A stretch of DNA of 64,000 bases from an uncultured Gelidibacter sp. (GTDB lineage: Bacteria > Bacteroidota > Bacteroidia > Flavobacteriales > Flavobacteriaceae). Shown in pieces: positions 36,535 through 45,398 of this stretch (position 1 is the first letter of the stretch; each line of letters begins with the position of its first letter). The position numbers and the translations under genes are program-made. The stretch covers positions 310,001 to 374,000 of the forward strand of contig NZ_CANMTE010000003.1 in the NCBI RefSeq assembly GCF_947500795.1, written 5' to 3'. The notes under the pieces were generated by a model that was not told where the DNA came from, made no database searches, and was given only the letters and a program-made list of their open reading frames with translations.

Positions 36535-38799
36535 ATGATTCCAAAAGTATTTAAAGAGGTCATTGACCTCGGTGATGGACGTACAATCTCCATCGAAACC
36601 GGAAAATTGGCTAAACAAGCCCATGGTTCGGTTGTTGTGCAATCAGGAAAATGTATGTTATTATGTACTGTTGTTTCCAATTACAAACAAAGTGATGTTG
36701 ACTTTTTACCGTTAACTGTAGATTACAGAGAAAAATTTGCTGCGTCAGGACGTTATCCAGGTGGTTTCTTCAAAAGAGAAGCAAGACCAAGTGATGGTGA
36801 AGTTTTGACCATGCGTTTAGTTGATAGAGTTTTACGTCCATTATTCCCAAAAGATTATCACGCTGAAACTCAAGTTATGATTCAGTTGATGTCTCATGAT
36901 GATGATGTGATGCCTGATGCTATGGCTGGATTAGCGGCTTCTGCTGCCATTCAGTTATCAGATTTCCCTTTTGAATGCCCAATCTCTGAAGCAAGAGTTG
37001 GTCGTATTAACGGCGAATTTGTAATCAACCCAACAAGAGCTCAATTATTAGAGTCGGATATTGACATGATGATTGGTGCTTCTGCTGATTCAGTAATGAT
37101 GGTTGAAGGTGAGATGGATGAAATCTCAGAAGAGGAAATGGCTGAAGCAATTAAGTTTGCTCATGAAGCTATTAAAGTACAATGTGCTGCTCAAGTAAGA
37201 TTGGCTGAAGCATTTGGTAAGAAACCAGTTCGTGAATACGAGCCAGAAAGAGAAGATGCTGACTTAGCAAAGAAAATTCATGATATGGCATACGATAAAG
37301 TGTATGCTATTGCAAAAGCTGGTTCAGCAAAACATGAACGTAGCGCTGCATTTGAAGCGATTAAAGAAGAAATCAAAGCCACTTTCAGCGAAGAAGAATT
37401 AGCTGATTATGGTGGAATGGTTTCTAAATATTACTATAAAGCTGAAAAAGCTGCTATCCGCGACTTGACCTTAAATGAAGGGTTGCGTTTAGACGGTCGT
37501 AAGACTGACGAGATCAGACCAATTTGGTGTGAGGTAGATTATTTACCATCTACACACGGTTCTGCAATCTTTACACGTGGAGAAACTCAAGCATTAGCAA
37601 CAGTTACTTTAGGTACCTCTAGAGAAGCAAACCAAATAGACATGCCATCTTTTGAAGGTGAAGAGCGTTTCTATTTACACTATAACTTCCCTCCTTTTTC
37701 AACCGGTGAAGCAAGACCAATCCGTGGTACATCTCGTAGAGAAGTAGGTCATGGTAACTTGGCACAACGTGCGTTAAAAGGAATGGTTCCTGATGAGTGT
37801 CCTTACACAGTAAGAGTTGTATCTGAAGTATTAGAATCTAATGGTTCTTCTTCTATGGCAACCGTTTGTGCTGGTACAATGGCGCTTATGGATGCTGGGG
37901 TGAAGTTAATTAAACCTGTTTCTGGTATTGCTATGGGATTAATTTCTGATGGTGATTCTGGTAGATATGCTGTATTGTCTGATATTTTAGGTGATGAAGA
38001 TCATTTAGGTGATATGGACTTTAAAGTTACTGGTACGGCAGATGGTATTACGGCTTGTCAAATGGACATCAAGGTAAAAGGATTGTCTTACGAAATTTTA
38101 GTGAATGCTTTAAAGCAAGCACGTAATGGTCGTTTACATATTCTTGAGAAATTGGTAGAAACTATTGCTGAACCTAATGCAGAAGTTAAAGCTCATGCTC
38201 CAAAAATGATTACTCGTGTGATTCCTAATGAATTCATTGGTGCATTAATTGGACCAGGTGGAAAAGTGATTCAAGAGTTACAAAAAGCAACTAAAACGAC
38301 GATTGTTATCAATGAAGATCCTATTACCGAAGAAGGTATTGTGGAAATTTTAGGTACCAACCAAGAAGGTATTGATGCTGTATTGACTAAGATCGATTCA
38401 TTATTGTTCAAACCAACTGTTGGAGGTACTTACAAGGTGAAAGTGATCAAAATGTTAGATTTTGGTGCTGTTGTTGAATATTTAGATGCACCAGGAAACG
38501 AAGTGTTATTACACGTAAGTGAATTGGCATGGGAACGTACTGAAAATGTAACTGACGTTGTTAATATGGGCGATGTTTTTGAAGTGAAATACTTCGGCGT
38601 AGATCCTAAAACTCGTAAAGAAAAAGTATCTCGTAAGGCGTTGTTAGAAAAACCAGAAGGTTATGTAGCAAGACCGCCAAGAGAAAATAATGGTAGAGAC
38701 AACAGAAGTGGTGGACGCGATAATCGTGATAACCGCGGATCTCGTGATAATAGAGGTCGTGATGATCGTAAACCAAGAGAAGAAAGAAAAGAGGAATAG
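36535..38799 (+). CDS. pnp: Polyribonucleotide nucleotidyltransferase
   Basis: PNPase degrades RNA from the 3' end with phosphate and can add tails in reverse. The 754-residue product has two RNase PH cores (first with [24 protein letters not shown]; second with [13 protein letters not shown] and the catalytic [10 protein letters not shown] region), a KH domain ([15 protein letters not shown]) and an S1 domain ([23 protein letters not shown]). A tail of about 45 residues rich in R, D, N and G follows S1 ([16 protein letters not shown]), making it longer than the usual ~710. It ends at a strong terminator. Confidence 0.97.
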   Translation: MIPKVFKEVIDLGDGRTISIETGKLAKQAHGSVVVQSGKCMLLCTVVSNYKQSDVDFLPLTVDYREKFAASGRYPGGFFKREARPSDGEVLTMRLVDRVLRPLFPKDYHAETQVMIQLMSHDDDVMPDAMAGLAASAAIQLSDFPFECPISEARVGRINGEFVINPTRAQLLESDIDMMIGASADSVMMVEGEMDEISEEEMAEAIKFAHEAIKVQCAAQVRLAEAFGKKPVREYEPEREDADLAKKIHDMAYDKVYAIAKAGSAKHERSAAFEAIKEEIKATFSEEELADYGGMVSKYYYKAEKAAIRDLTLNEGLRLDGRKTDEIRPIWCEVDYLPSTHGSAIFTRGETQALATVTLGTSREANQIDMPSFEGEERFYLHYNFPPFSTGEARPIRGTSRREVGHGNLAQRALKGMVPDECPYTVRVVSEVLESNGSSSMATVCAGTMALMDAGVKLIKPVSGIAMGLISDGDSGRYAVLSDILGDEDHLGDMDFKVTGTADGITACQMDIKVKGLSYEILVNALKQARNGRLHILEKLVETIAEPNAEVKAHAPKMITRVIPNEFIGALIGPGGKVIQELQKATKTTIVINEDPITEEGIVEILGTNQEGIDAVLTKIDSLLFKPTVGGTYKVKVIKMLDFGAVVEYLDAPGNEVLLHVSELAWERTENVTDVVNMGDVFEVKYFGVDPKTRKEKVSRKALLEKPEGYVARPPRENNGRDNRSGGRDNRDNRGSRDNRGRDDRKPREERKEE

Positions 38800-38825
38800 A
38801 CTCTAATTTATCTTCATAATATACT

Positions 38826-38861
38826 AACCTCTCAAGTTTTTAAAACTTGGGAGGTTTTTTT
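38826..38861 (+). terminator. Intrinsic terminator after pnp
   Basis: AACCTCTCAAGTTTT against AAAACTTGGGAGGTT, one T-G pair, then a T run. Confidence 0.85.
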
Positions 38862-38978
38862 ATGCCTTAATTTTAACGAAAACCCGACAAACTTGCACAT
38901 TCCCGACAACCTGTCACCTCTCCTAAATTTTCAATTTTAGGGAATTAACAACTATTGTAGTATTAAATTGACAAAAAC

Positions 38979-39002
38979 GCAGCTAGTACGAGTAATAGCT
39001 GC
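38979..39002. promoter_or_regulatory. Dyad in the proC upstream region
   Basis: GCAGCTA, ten bases, TAGCTGC, a perfect 7 bp inverted repeat 100 bases before proC. ATTG and CAAT extend it imperfectly. A function is not known; it may be a regulator site. Confidence 0.3.
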
Positions 39003-39102
39003 CAATTTGATGAAACTTCAAAATTAGCCTCAAAAAACGGGCCTTCCGTACAGTCCTTGCAGCTAATTACGCAAATAACATTGATAATCAACAAATTAAG
39101 AA

Positions 39103-39906
39103 ATGAAAGTATTAGTCATTGGAGCAGGAAATATGGGGTTGACCTATGCAGAAGGAATGGCAAGCTCCCCTTTGCTCAGCAAACACAAACTTCGGATTTT
39201 TGACACGGATCCAAAAAAAATAGAAACTTTAAATCAGCAACCTCAATTTGACGTTTATGATAACCTTGAGGATTGTCTACCAAAAGCTGACATCGTATTT
39301 ATCGCGGTGAAGCCTTATCATAGTGAAGAATTATTTAAAACGATGAAGCCAATGCTCAATGATGAGCAGATTTTTGTATCACTCATGGCAGGTGTAACGA
39401 TAGAAACCATCCAACAACAAATTAGCAGAAATAAAGTGGTGAGAACCATGCCTAATTTACCAGCTCAAGTTGGTAAAGGTGTGACTTCTTATACAGAATC
39501 TGAGGAAGTTTCAAAAGTAGAATTGTTAATGGTGAGAAACCTTATCGATACTACCGGGACGTCCATTCATGTAGATACTGAGAATTTTATCGATGCTTCC
39601 ACCGGAATTTCTGGTAGTGGACCGGCATACGTATTCTACTTTATGCAATCGATGTTGGAAGCCGCTTTGAAAATGGGCTTTTCAGATTACGATTCCAAAG
39701 TCCTTGTGAGCAATACTTTTGAAGGCGCCATTGAGCTCTTCAATCAGAATGATATTTCACCAGAATCGTGGATTGCAAAGGTGGCGTCTAAAGGCGGAAC
39801 CACACAAGCAGCCATAGATTCTATGGACGATAATAATGTTAAACAACTCATTGAAGAGGCGGCATATGCAGCATTTGATAGAGCCGTTGAATTAGGAAAA
39901 AAATAG
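39103..39906 (+). CDS. proC: Pyrroline-5-carboxylate reductase
   Basis: ProC reduces 1-pyrroline-5-carboxylate to proline with NAD(P)H, the last step of proline synthesis. The 267-residue product has the Rossmann start VLVIGAGNMGLTYAEGM, FIAVKPYHSEEL, MPNLPAQVGKGV and the C-terminal substrate and dimer segment ASTGISGSGPAYVFYFMQSM, then KVASKGGTTQAAID. It leads the proC-proB-proA run; proB begins 2 bases after its stop. Confidence 0.96.
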   Translation: MKVLVIGAGNMGLTYAEGMASSPLLSKHKLRIFDTDPKKIETLNQQPQFDVYDNLEDCLPKADIVFIAVKPYHSEELFKTMKPMLNDEQIFVSLMAGVTIETIQQQISRNKVVRTMPNLPAQVGKGVTSYTESEEVSKVELLMVRNLIDTTGTSIHVDTENFIDASTGISGSGPAYVFYFMQSMLEAALKMGFSDYDSKVLVSNTFEGAIELFNQNDISPESWIAKVASKGGTTQAAIDSMDDNNVKQLIEEAAYAAFDRAVELGKK

Positions 39907-39908
39907 TA

Positions 39909-40679
39909 ATGAACATAAAACGAGTAGTAGTAAAAGTTGGTACCAACGTACTGACAAATAAAGATAATAGAATTTTAGGTCCCGTTTTAAGGGAATTGGT
40001 AAGACAAATATCTGTATTAAATGAACGGGATATCGACGTTATCCTTGTATCCTCAGGATCTGCAATTGCCGGAAAGGAAATCCTTGGCGAAACCAGTATT
40101 CAAGATACATCCATAAGACGACAGGTATATTCTGCTGTTGGACAACCGCGAATGATGCGTCATTATTATAGTCTGTTTCATGATTACGGCATGAGATGCG
40201 CACAGGTTTTAGCTACAAAACGCGATTTCGACAAAGGGAAGCATCGCGATAATATGATCAACTGTTACGAAGGATTGCTATCAGAAGGCATCACGCCTAT
40301 TGCGAATGAAGATGATGCGACATCATTGACAATGTCTATGTTTTCAGATAATGACGAGTTAGCAAGTTTGGTTTCTGAATTATTGGATGTGGACCGATTA
40401 ATTATCCTTTCTGATACTGACGGATTATACACTGGGCATCCAGATGATGAAAACTCAAGACAATTGAAGGAGGTTAAAGGCGATGCTGCTGTAGAACAAT
40501 ATGTGATGGAGTCCAACAAAAAAGAAGGTGAAGGCCGAGGCGGCATGGCTTCAAAACTAAAAATCGCCAAAGGAACCGCCAAGAAAAACATCCCGACCTA
40601 TATCGCAAATGGAAAACGCGAGAACATCATTGTGGATATTATTGACAATAAAGAAGTCGGAACGAAATTTATTCTTTAA
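39909..40679 (+). CDS. proB: Glutamate 5-kinase, short form without PUA domain
   Basis: ProB phosphorylates glutamate at the gamma-carboxyl, the first and feedback-controlled step of proline synthesis. The 256-residue product is only the amino-acid-kinase domain: VVVKVGTNVLTN, VILVSSGSAIAGKEIL, FSDNDELASLVSEL, LIILSDTDGLYTG and GRGGMASKLKIAKG. The C-terminal PUA domain of the ~367-residue enterobacterial enzyme is absent. It is tightly coupled to proC, and separated from proA by a 223-base spacer full of inverted repeats. Confidence 0.95.
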   Translation: MNIKRVVVKVGTNVLTNKDNRILGPVLRELVRQISVLNERDIDVILVSSGSAIAGKEILGETSIQDTSIRRQVYSAVGQPRMMRHYYSLFHDYGMRCAQVLATKRDFDKGKHRDNMINCYEGLLSEGITPIANEDDATSLTMSMFSDNDELASLVSELLDVDRLIILSDTDGLYTGHPDDENSRQLKEVKGDAAVEQYVMESNKKEGEGRGGMASKLKIAKGTAKKNIPTYIANGKRENIIVDIIDNKEVGTKFIL

Positions 40680-40722
40680 TCCTGTAGAGAATTTGATGCA
40701 GGAAACACGAATCAAAAAATTA

Positions 40723-40787
40723 CTTCCCTCCCGATAACTATCGGAATTCAAGGGAAGGTGGCTTCAATTCCAAAAAAGGAATTGAAG
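40723..40787. repeat. Nested inverted repeats between proB and proA
   Basis: Two adjacent hairpins: CTTCCCT (40723) with AGGGAAG (40751) enclosing CCGATAACTATCGG (40731-40744), then CTTCAATTCC (40762), six A, GGAATTGAAG (40778-40787), a perfect 10 bp stem. GGAAGGG follows at 40791 and could pair alternatively with CTTCCCTCC. It resembles a dispersed palindromic repeat, or an RNA structure between two coupled genes. Confidence 0.65.
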
Positions 40788-40902
40788 TCGGAAGGGTTCC
40801 TACTTCAAACTTTGACTATTGAACGCATAAAAAACGTCTAAACAGTCAACGAATAAAAAGTACCATACCCCTCCCACAGATAAATTAATTAAAACAAAAA
40901 TT

Positions 40903-42102
40903 ATGAAACTTATACAAACAGATATAAAAAACAAAGTATTACAATCAATGATCAACATTATTGATAGAGAACGTAATGCGATATTAGAAGCGAACCAAAA
41001 AGACTTGGACGCTTTTAATAGAGATGACCAAGCGCTATATGACCGATTAGTTGTTGACGATTCAAAAATTGATGGTATGATTACCGCCATAAAAGAAGTC
41101 AAAGCGCAGGACGATCCTGTTGGACAAGAAATCTCCAACTTAGTTTTAGACAGCGGATTGAAAATCACCAATAAAACGGCGCCATTTGGAACGATTATGA
41201 TTATTTATGAATCACGACCAGATGTGACTATTGAAGCGGCAGTTTTAGCTTTTAAAGCAAATAATAAGATTCTACTGAAAGGAGGAAAAGAAGCATTGAA
41301 CAGTAATCTTATTCTTGAAAAATGTTGGCACGAAGCGTTAGAGGAAAACGGACTTGAAAAAGATTGGATCAGACTCTTACACTTACAACGTGAAGAAACG
41401 CAGGAATTCTTAAAGAATCCGCCAGAAAAAATCGATCTTATTGTACCAAGAGGTGGAGAACGACTCATCAAATTTGTTAAAGATCACGCCACATGTGCAG
41501 TATTGATTAGTGGTAGAGGTAACAACTTCTTATATGTTGCCAAAGATGCCGATTGGGAAAAAGCTATCAAGGTTATTGTAAACGCTAAAACGGATAAGAT
41601 ATCTGGGTGTAATGCCTTAGACAAAGTATTAGTTGACAAAAACATTCCTAATTATGAAGCCAAACTCAAAGAATTACAAACCGTCTTAAGCAGTTTAGAT
41701 GTAGAACTATTGGTCGACAATAAAGTGGGCACCATTTTAACCAACGAAGCGGAAATAGAAAATGAAGATACTTGGTATGAAGAATTCTTGGCCATGAAGC
41801 TCTTAGTCGCTGAAACAAACGGATTGGATACCGCAATTGAAACCATCAACACGTATTCAGGTGGACATTCCGCTTCTATCTTAACGGAAGATCAAGAACT
41901 AGCCCAAACCTTTATGGAACAAGTAGACAGTGCGGCAGTATATCATAATGCCTCAACACGATTTACTGACGGCGGACAAATGGGAGTTGGTGCCGAATTG
42001 GCCATTAGTACGGACAAGTTACACCACAGAGGGCCTTTGGGATTAAAACAATTGGTGACGAATAAATATTATGTGTTTGGTGATGGGCATGTGAGGGTTT
42101 GA
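40903..42102 (+). CDS. proA: Gamma-glutamyl phosphate reductase
   Basis: ProA reduces gamma-glutamyl phosphate to glutamate semialdehyde with NADPH. The 399-residue product shows the family motifs FGTIMIIYESRPDVTIEAA, ILLKGGKEALNSN, IVPRGGERLIKFV, the catalytic Cys in TDKISGCNALDKVL, and YHNASTRFTDGGQMGVGAELAIS. It follows proB after a 223-base structured spacer and completes the route from glutamate to proline with ProB and ProC. Confidence 0.96.
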   Translation: MKLIQTDIKNKVLQSMINIIDRERNAILEANQKDLDAFNRDDQALYDRLVVDDSKIDGMITAIKEVKAQDDPVGQEISNLVLDSGLKITNKTAPFGTIMIIYESRPDVTIEAAVLAFKANNKILLKGGKEALNSNLILEKCWHEALEENGLEKDWIRLLHLQREETQEFLKNPPEKIDLIVPRGGERLIKFVKDHATCAVLISGRGNNFLYVAKDADWEKAIKVIVNAKTDKISGCNALDKVLVDKNIPNYEAKLKELQTVLSSLDVELLVDNKVGTILTNEAEIENEDTWYEEFLAMKLLVAETNGLDTAIETINTYSGGHSASILTEDQELAQTFMEQVDSAAVYHNASTRFTDGGQMGVGAELAISTDKLHHRGPLGLKQLVTNKYYVFGDGHVRV

Positions 42103-42181
42103 TAGGATTGAGGTATGAGGCTTGAGTTCTTAAGATGTTAGAATAGAGAACTGAGAAAAGAGAACTAAAAATTGAAATCTT

Positions 42182-42323
42182 CCAACTGAAGACTGCACAC
42201 TGAGGACTGCCAACTGAATACTGCCTACTGCTTGCCCGTCCGCAACATTTTGCGGAGGCGGGAAGACTGCCGACTGATTGCCCGTCCGCAGCATTTTGCG
42301 GAGGCGGGAAGACTGAATACTAC
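42182..42323 (+). repeat. ACTGAAGACTGCC short-word repeat with two GC-rich hairpin units
   Basis: A run of words such as AACTGAAGACTGC, GAGGACTGCCAACTGAATACTGCCTACTG leads into two near-identical 36-base units at 42234-42269 and 42280-42315, each CCCGTCCGCA...TGCGGAGGCGGG followed by AAGACTG. The arms pair into a hairpin with a small bulge. A third unit is at 43977. The GC-rich units stand out from the AT-rich surroundings. Confidence 0.8.
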
Positions 42324-42383
42324 TCAAAAGTTAAAAATTCATAAAAATTTGCATTTGTCATAAATTTTAGTAAATTATAGGTT

Positions 42384-42758
42384 ATGGTTTATACAGATAA
42401 AGAGAAATATTCGGAGATTTTAAGTACGTCTTTGACGTATTTAGAGAACAGTGGTTTTGAGAACATTAAAGCAGACGCAGAGGGTTATGAAACCCCAAAA
42501 TCGTATCACAAAAAAGGCAGTGATATTGATGTGACCCCAGATATTGTCGCAGAAAAGGAAGGCAGAAAACATTATTTCGAACTGAGTTTGAAATCTGACG
42601 AACCGCGATTGTTAAAATCAAAATGGTTATTCCTAAACACCTTAAGCACAATGACTTCTTCACGTTTTAAAATTATAACAACACGTGGACATTACAAGTT
42701 TACCAATGAAATGTTAGAAGACATTAACTTGACGGATAAAAAATTAATCAAAATTTAA
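42384..42758 (+). CDS. Conserved small protein, unknown function (possible nuclease-like fold)
   Basis: I do not recognise a named family. The 124-residue soluble product runs helix (EKYSEILSTSLTYLENS), GFENIKAD strand, then VTPDIVAEKEGRKHYFELSLKSD (50-72), a helix WLFLNTLSTMTSSRFKIITTRG, and a polar end. D53, E66 and K70 are placed roughly as in the PD-(D/E)XK core, though the E-to-K spacing is not the standard ExK. It resembles the protein at 4481-4858 in length and layout. It sits between the repeat block and rpoD, 98 bases before rpoD. Confidence 0.7.
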   Translation: MVYTDKEKYSEILSTSLTYLENSGFENIKADAEGYETPKSYHKKGSDIDVTPDIVAEKEGRKHYFELSLKSDEPRLLKSKWLFLNTLSTMTSSRFKIITTRGHYKFTNEMLEDINLTDKKLIKI

Positions 42759-42856
42759 AATTAATTTCCACTTTTTTGTAACATTTTGAGTGGCCTTTAC
42801 GTATAACTACTTACGAAAGGATTATTCACCATTTTAAATTAGAGACACATATTTAA

Positions 42857-43720
42857 ATGAGACAACTCAAAATTACGAAGCAAGTAACCAATAGGGAAAC
42901 CGCTTCGCTAGACAAGTATCTTCAAGAAATTGGAAAAGTTGACTTAATTACTGCTGACGAGGAAGTAGAATTGGCACAACGTATTAAAGCAGGAGATCAA
43001 CTCGCTTTAGAAAAATTGACAAAAGCCAATTTACGTTTTGTTGTCTCGGTAGCAAAACAATATCAAAATCAAGGCCTTACCCTACCCGATTTAATTAACG
43101 AAGGGAATTTAGGACTTATCAAAGCGGCACAACGTTTTGATGAAACACGTGGTTTCAAGTTTATTTCTTACGCGGTATGGTGGATTCGTCAATCTATTTT
43201 ACAAGCGTTGGCAGAACAATCTCGTATTGTGCGTTTGCCATTGAATAAAATTGGATCGATTAACAAAATTAATAAGACGTTTGCCTTTTTAGAGCAAAGT
43301 CATGAGCGTCCACCAAGTGCGGAAGAAATTGCAAAAGAATTGGACATGACTATTAATGACGTAAAAGAGTCCATGAAAAACTCTGGCCGTCACGTATCCA
43401 TGGATGCACCGTTAGTTGAAGGTGAAGATTCTAACTTATATGACGTTCTACGTTCTGGTGAGTCGCCAAATCCTGATAAAGATTTATTACATGAATCTTT
43501 ACGTACAGAGATTGAGCGTGCGTTAGAAACATTGACACCTCGTGAAGCTGATGTCATCCGTTTATACTTTGGTTTGGGAGATCAACACCCAATGACCTTG
43601 GAAGAAATTGGAGAAACATTCGACTTAACTCGTGAACGTGTTCGACAAATTAAAGAAAAAGCAATTAGACGTTTAAAACATACGTCTAGAAGTAAAATAT
43701 TAAAGACTTATTTAGGATAG
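42857..43720 (+). CDS. rpoD: Primary RNA polymerase sigma factor
   Basis: This is the Bacteroidota housekeeping sigma factor that recognises the TTG/TAnnTTTG promoters seen through the window. The 287-residue product lacks the long region 1.1 and non-conserved region of E. coli RpoD. It has region 1.2 ([20 protein letters not shown]), region 2 ([33 protein letters not shown]), region 3 and region 4.2 ([21 protein letters not shown]). Two hairpin terminators follow it. Confidence 0.97.
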   Translation: MRQLKITKQVTNRETASLDKYLQEIGKVDLITADEEVELAQRIKAGDQLALEKLTKANLRFVVSVAKQYQNQGLTLPDLINEGNLGLIKAAQRFDETRGFKFISYAVWWIRQSILQALAEQSRIVRLPLNKIGSINKINKTFAFLEQSHERPPSAEEIAKELDMTINDVKESMKNSGRHVSMDAPLVEGEDSNLYDVLRSGESPNPDKDLLHESLRTEIERALETLTPREADVIRLYFGLGDQHPMTLEEIGETFDLTRERVRQIKEKAIRRLKHTSRSKILKTYLG

Positions 43721-43766
43721 TGATCCGTAGAGATTACACCTAAGTTACGATAACAAACAGTTACAG

Positions 43767-43789
43767 ATTCCCGCTTTCGCGGGAATTTT
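43767..43789 (+). terminator. First terminator after rpoD
   Basis: ATTCCCGC, TTTC loop, GCGGGAATTTT. Confidence 0.75.
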
Positions 43790-43814
43790 ACTGTTCGTTT
43801 TTTGATTGATGAAA

Positions 43815-43848
43815 GAACCCTCGGCTGATTACCGGGGGTTCATTTTTT
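43815..43848 (+). terminator. Second terminator after rpoD
   Basis: GAACCCTCGG, seven-base loop, CCGGGGGTTC then ATTTTTT; a 10 bp stem with one T-G pair. Confidence 0.8.
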
Positions 43849-43938
43849 GAAGTTGAAATTTAAGTTGAAGTTGAAGTTGGTAAACTAGGAGCGAAATTCA
43901 AGGTCAATGTAACAACAGAAACCAGAAACAATCTATCC

Positions 43939-44031
43939 AAGACTGCCTACTGAATACTGAATACTGCCTACTGCTTGCCCGTCCGCAGCATTTTGCGGAG
44001 GCGGGAAGACTGAAAACCGCAAACTGCCAAC
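43939..44031 (+). repeat. Second block of the ACTGCC repeat with one GC-rich hairpin unit
   Basis: AAGACTGCCTACTGAATACTGAATACTGCCTACTG-type words lead into the unit at 43977-44012, almost identical to the units at 42234 and 42280, then AAACTGCCAACT. It ends 10 bases before the rpe -7 word. Confidence 0.8.
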
Positions 44032-44041
44032 TATTTTTATT

Positions 44042-44049
44042 TATCTTTG
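44042..44049 (+). promoter_or_regulatory. Candidate -7 element for rpe
   Basis: TATCTTTG matches TAnnTTTG, 23 bases ahead of the ATG at 44073; its upstream part is repeat DNA. Confidence 0.45.
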
Positions 44050-44072
44050 CCGAAACTTTACAACAACACAAC

Positions 44073-44735
44073 ATGTCTACAAAAATTATTGCCCCTTCAA
44101 TGCTAGCAGCAGATTTCGGTAACCTTCAACGCGATGTTGAAATGGTTAACAACAGTGACGCCGATTGGTTCCATATTGACGTTATGGACGGTCATTTTGT
44201 ACCGAATATCTCTTACGGAATGCCAGTCATTTCTGCTATTAAAAAACACGCCACTAAACCATTGGACGTGCATTTGATGATTGAAAAACCAGAACGTTAT
44301 ATTGAAGAATTCGCTAAAGTGGGAGCTGATATCATTACGGTGCACTACGAATCAACAGTTCATTTACATCGCACATTAAGACAAATTAAAGATGCAGGCT
44401 GCAAAGCGGGCGTAGTACTTAATATCACGACGCCTCTTGTGGTTTTAGAAGATATCTTACCGGAATGCTATATGGTGCTTTTAATGTCCATAAATCCAGG
44501 CTTTGGAGGTCAAAAGTTTGAAGAAGTGACCTACAAGCGTATTAAAAACCTTCGCAAGATGATTGATGAACAAGGTTTAGATACTCGTATCGAGATTGAT
44601 GGCGGCGTCACCGATCAAAATATTGAGAAGTTAGTTGCCGCAGGCGCAGATGCATTTGTTGCGGGCAGCCATGTATTCAAGAGCGATAATCCGACGGAAA
44701 CTATTAAGGTGTTGAAGGAATTGGCTAACGCTTAA
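44073..44735 (+). CDS. rpe: Ribulose-phosphate 3-epimerase
   Basis: Rpe interconverts ribulose 5-phosphate and xylulose 5-phosphate in the pentose phosphate pathway. The 220-residue TIM barrel has the family motifs APSMLAADFGNL, FHIDVMDGHFVPNIS (metal and acid residues), PLDVHLMIEKPERY, VLLMSINPGFGGQKF and RIEIDGGVTDQNI. It appears monocistronic with its own promoter word and terminator. Confidence 0.97.
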   Translation: MSTKIIAPSMLAADFGNLQRDVEMVNNSDADWFHIDVMDGHFVPNISYGMPVISAIKKHATKPLDVHLMIEKPERYIEEFAKVGADIITVHYESTVHLHRTLRQIKDAGCKAGVVLNITTPLVVLEDILPECYMVLLMSINPGFGGQKFEEVTYKRIKNLRKMIDEQGLDTRIEIDGGVTDQNIEKLVAAGADAFVAGSHVFKSDNPTETIKVLKELANA

Positions 44736-44773
44736 CTCCGCCTTATTGCTAAATAACATTCATTATTCAAAAC

Positions 44774-44806
44774 AAAAATCCCCGAGGTATTACCTTGGGG
44801 ATTTTT
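44774..44806 (+). terminator. Intrinsic terminator after rpe
   Basis: AAAATCCCCGAGGT, ATT loop, ACCTTGGGGATTTTT; a long stem with one G-T pair and flanking A and T runs, so it may work in both directions. Confidence 0.88.
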
Positions 44807-44895
44807 GTTTTGATTATAGATTACCACAAATACTCGGTAGTTACTAAATTATTAAAAAGGCCTATAATACCATCTATGGTGGTTTCTTATCAAAA

Positions 44896-45315
44896 TTAAA
44901 GTTGCATCAATAGATAATTGATTAAGTCTGTAGTCGTGACAATTCCAACTAATTTTCTATCATCTACAACAGGTAATGCGTGGAATTCTTTTTTCGCCAA
45001 GATTTTAGCGACGTCCTTAATGCTTGTATCCGAAGATACAGTGACCACATGCTTCGCCATCACCTGTTCGATCGTAAACATGTTGTAGACCAAACTTTCT
45101 ATTTCGTCTTCCGTTTCGTCAACCGCATCAGCAAAGCTGATTCGAAGCAGATCCGTGTAGCTGAGGATTCCAATTATGGCATCACCATCAACAACGGGAA
45201 TATGTCTAATCTTATGCTTTTTAAATAGGTGTTCCGCTTTCTCCAAATCATCCTCCTTTTTAAGAGTAATGATTTTGACAGACATTATGGTGGACACTGG
45301 TTGTGGGTTTTTCAT
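44896..45315 (-). CDS. CBS-pair domain protein
   Basis: The 139-residue protein is a single Bateman module: CBS1 (VSTIMSVKIITLKKEDDLEKAEHLFKKHKIRHIPVVD) and CBS2 (VEQVMAKHVVTVSSDTSIKD type, HALPVVDDRKLVGIVTTTDLI). Such modules bind adenosine nucleotides and usually control another protein; no effector domain is fused, so the role is unknown. It has one of the best promoters in the window, just upstream, and lies 84 bases beyond the end of the exopolysaccharide unit, probably separate from it. Confidence 0.92.
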   Translation of the reverse strand: MKNPQPVSTIMSVKIITLKKEDDLEKAEHLFKKHKIRHIPVVDGDAIIGILSYTDLLRISFADAVDETEDEIESLVYNMFTIEQVMAKHVVTVSSDTSIKDVAKILAKKEFHALPVVDDRKLVGIVTTTDLINYLLMQL

Positions 45316-45340
45316 GGTAACTCTCTTTAGTTTTCACTAT

Positions 45341-45371
45341 CAAAGGTATTCCATAACCTAACTACATCAAA
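45341..45371 (-). promoter_or_regulatory. Candidate promoter for the CBS gene with -33 and -7 elements
   Basis: On the reverse strand TTTG (45368-45371), 19 bases, TACCTTTG (45341-45348), then 25 bases to the ATG at 45315. Confidence 0.6.
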
Positions 45372-45398
45372 TGATAATTATCAGTCGACTAATCTTAC

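Larger units (their letters stand above)
43721..44072. other. rpoD-rpe intergenic region
   Basis: These 352 bases hold two terminators (43767-43789 and 43815-43848), an AAGTTG short tandem (43861-43878), a repeat block (43939-44031) and the rpe promoter word at 44042. There is no gene. Confidence 0.7.

Noticed and set aside
42130-42327. Minus-strand open frame over the ACTGCC repeat block
   Set aside because: It consists of translated repeat DNA and overlaps the hairpin units.
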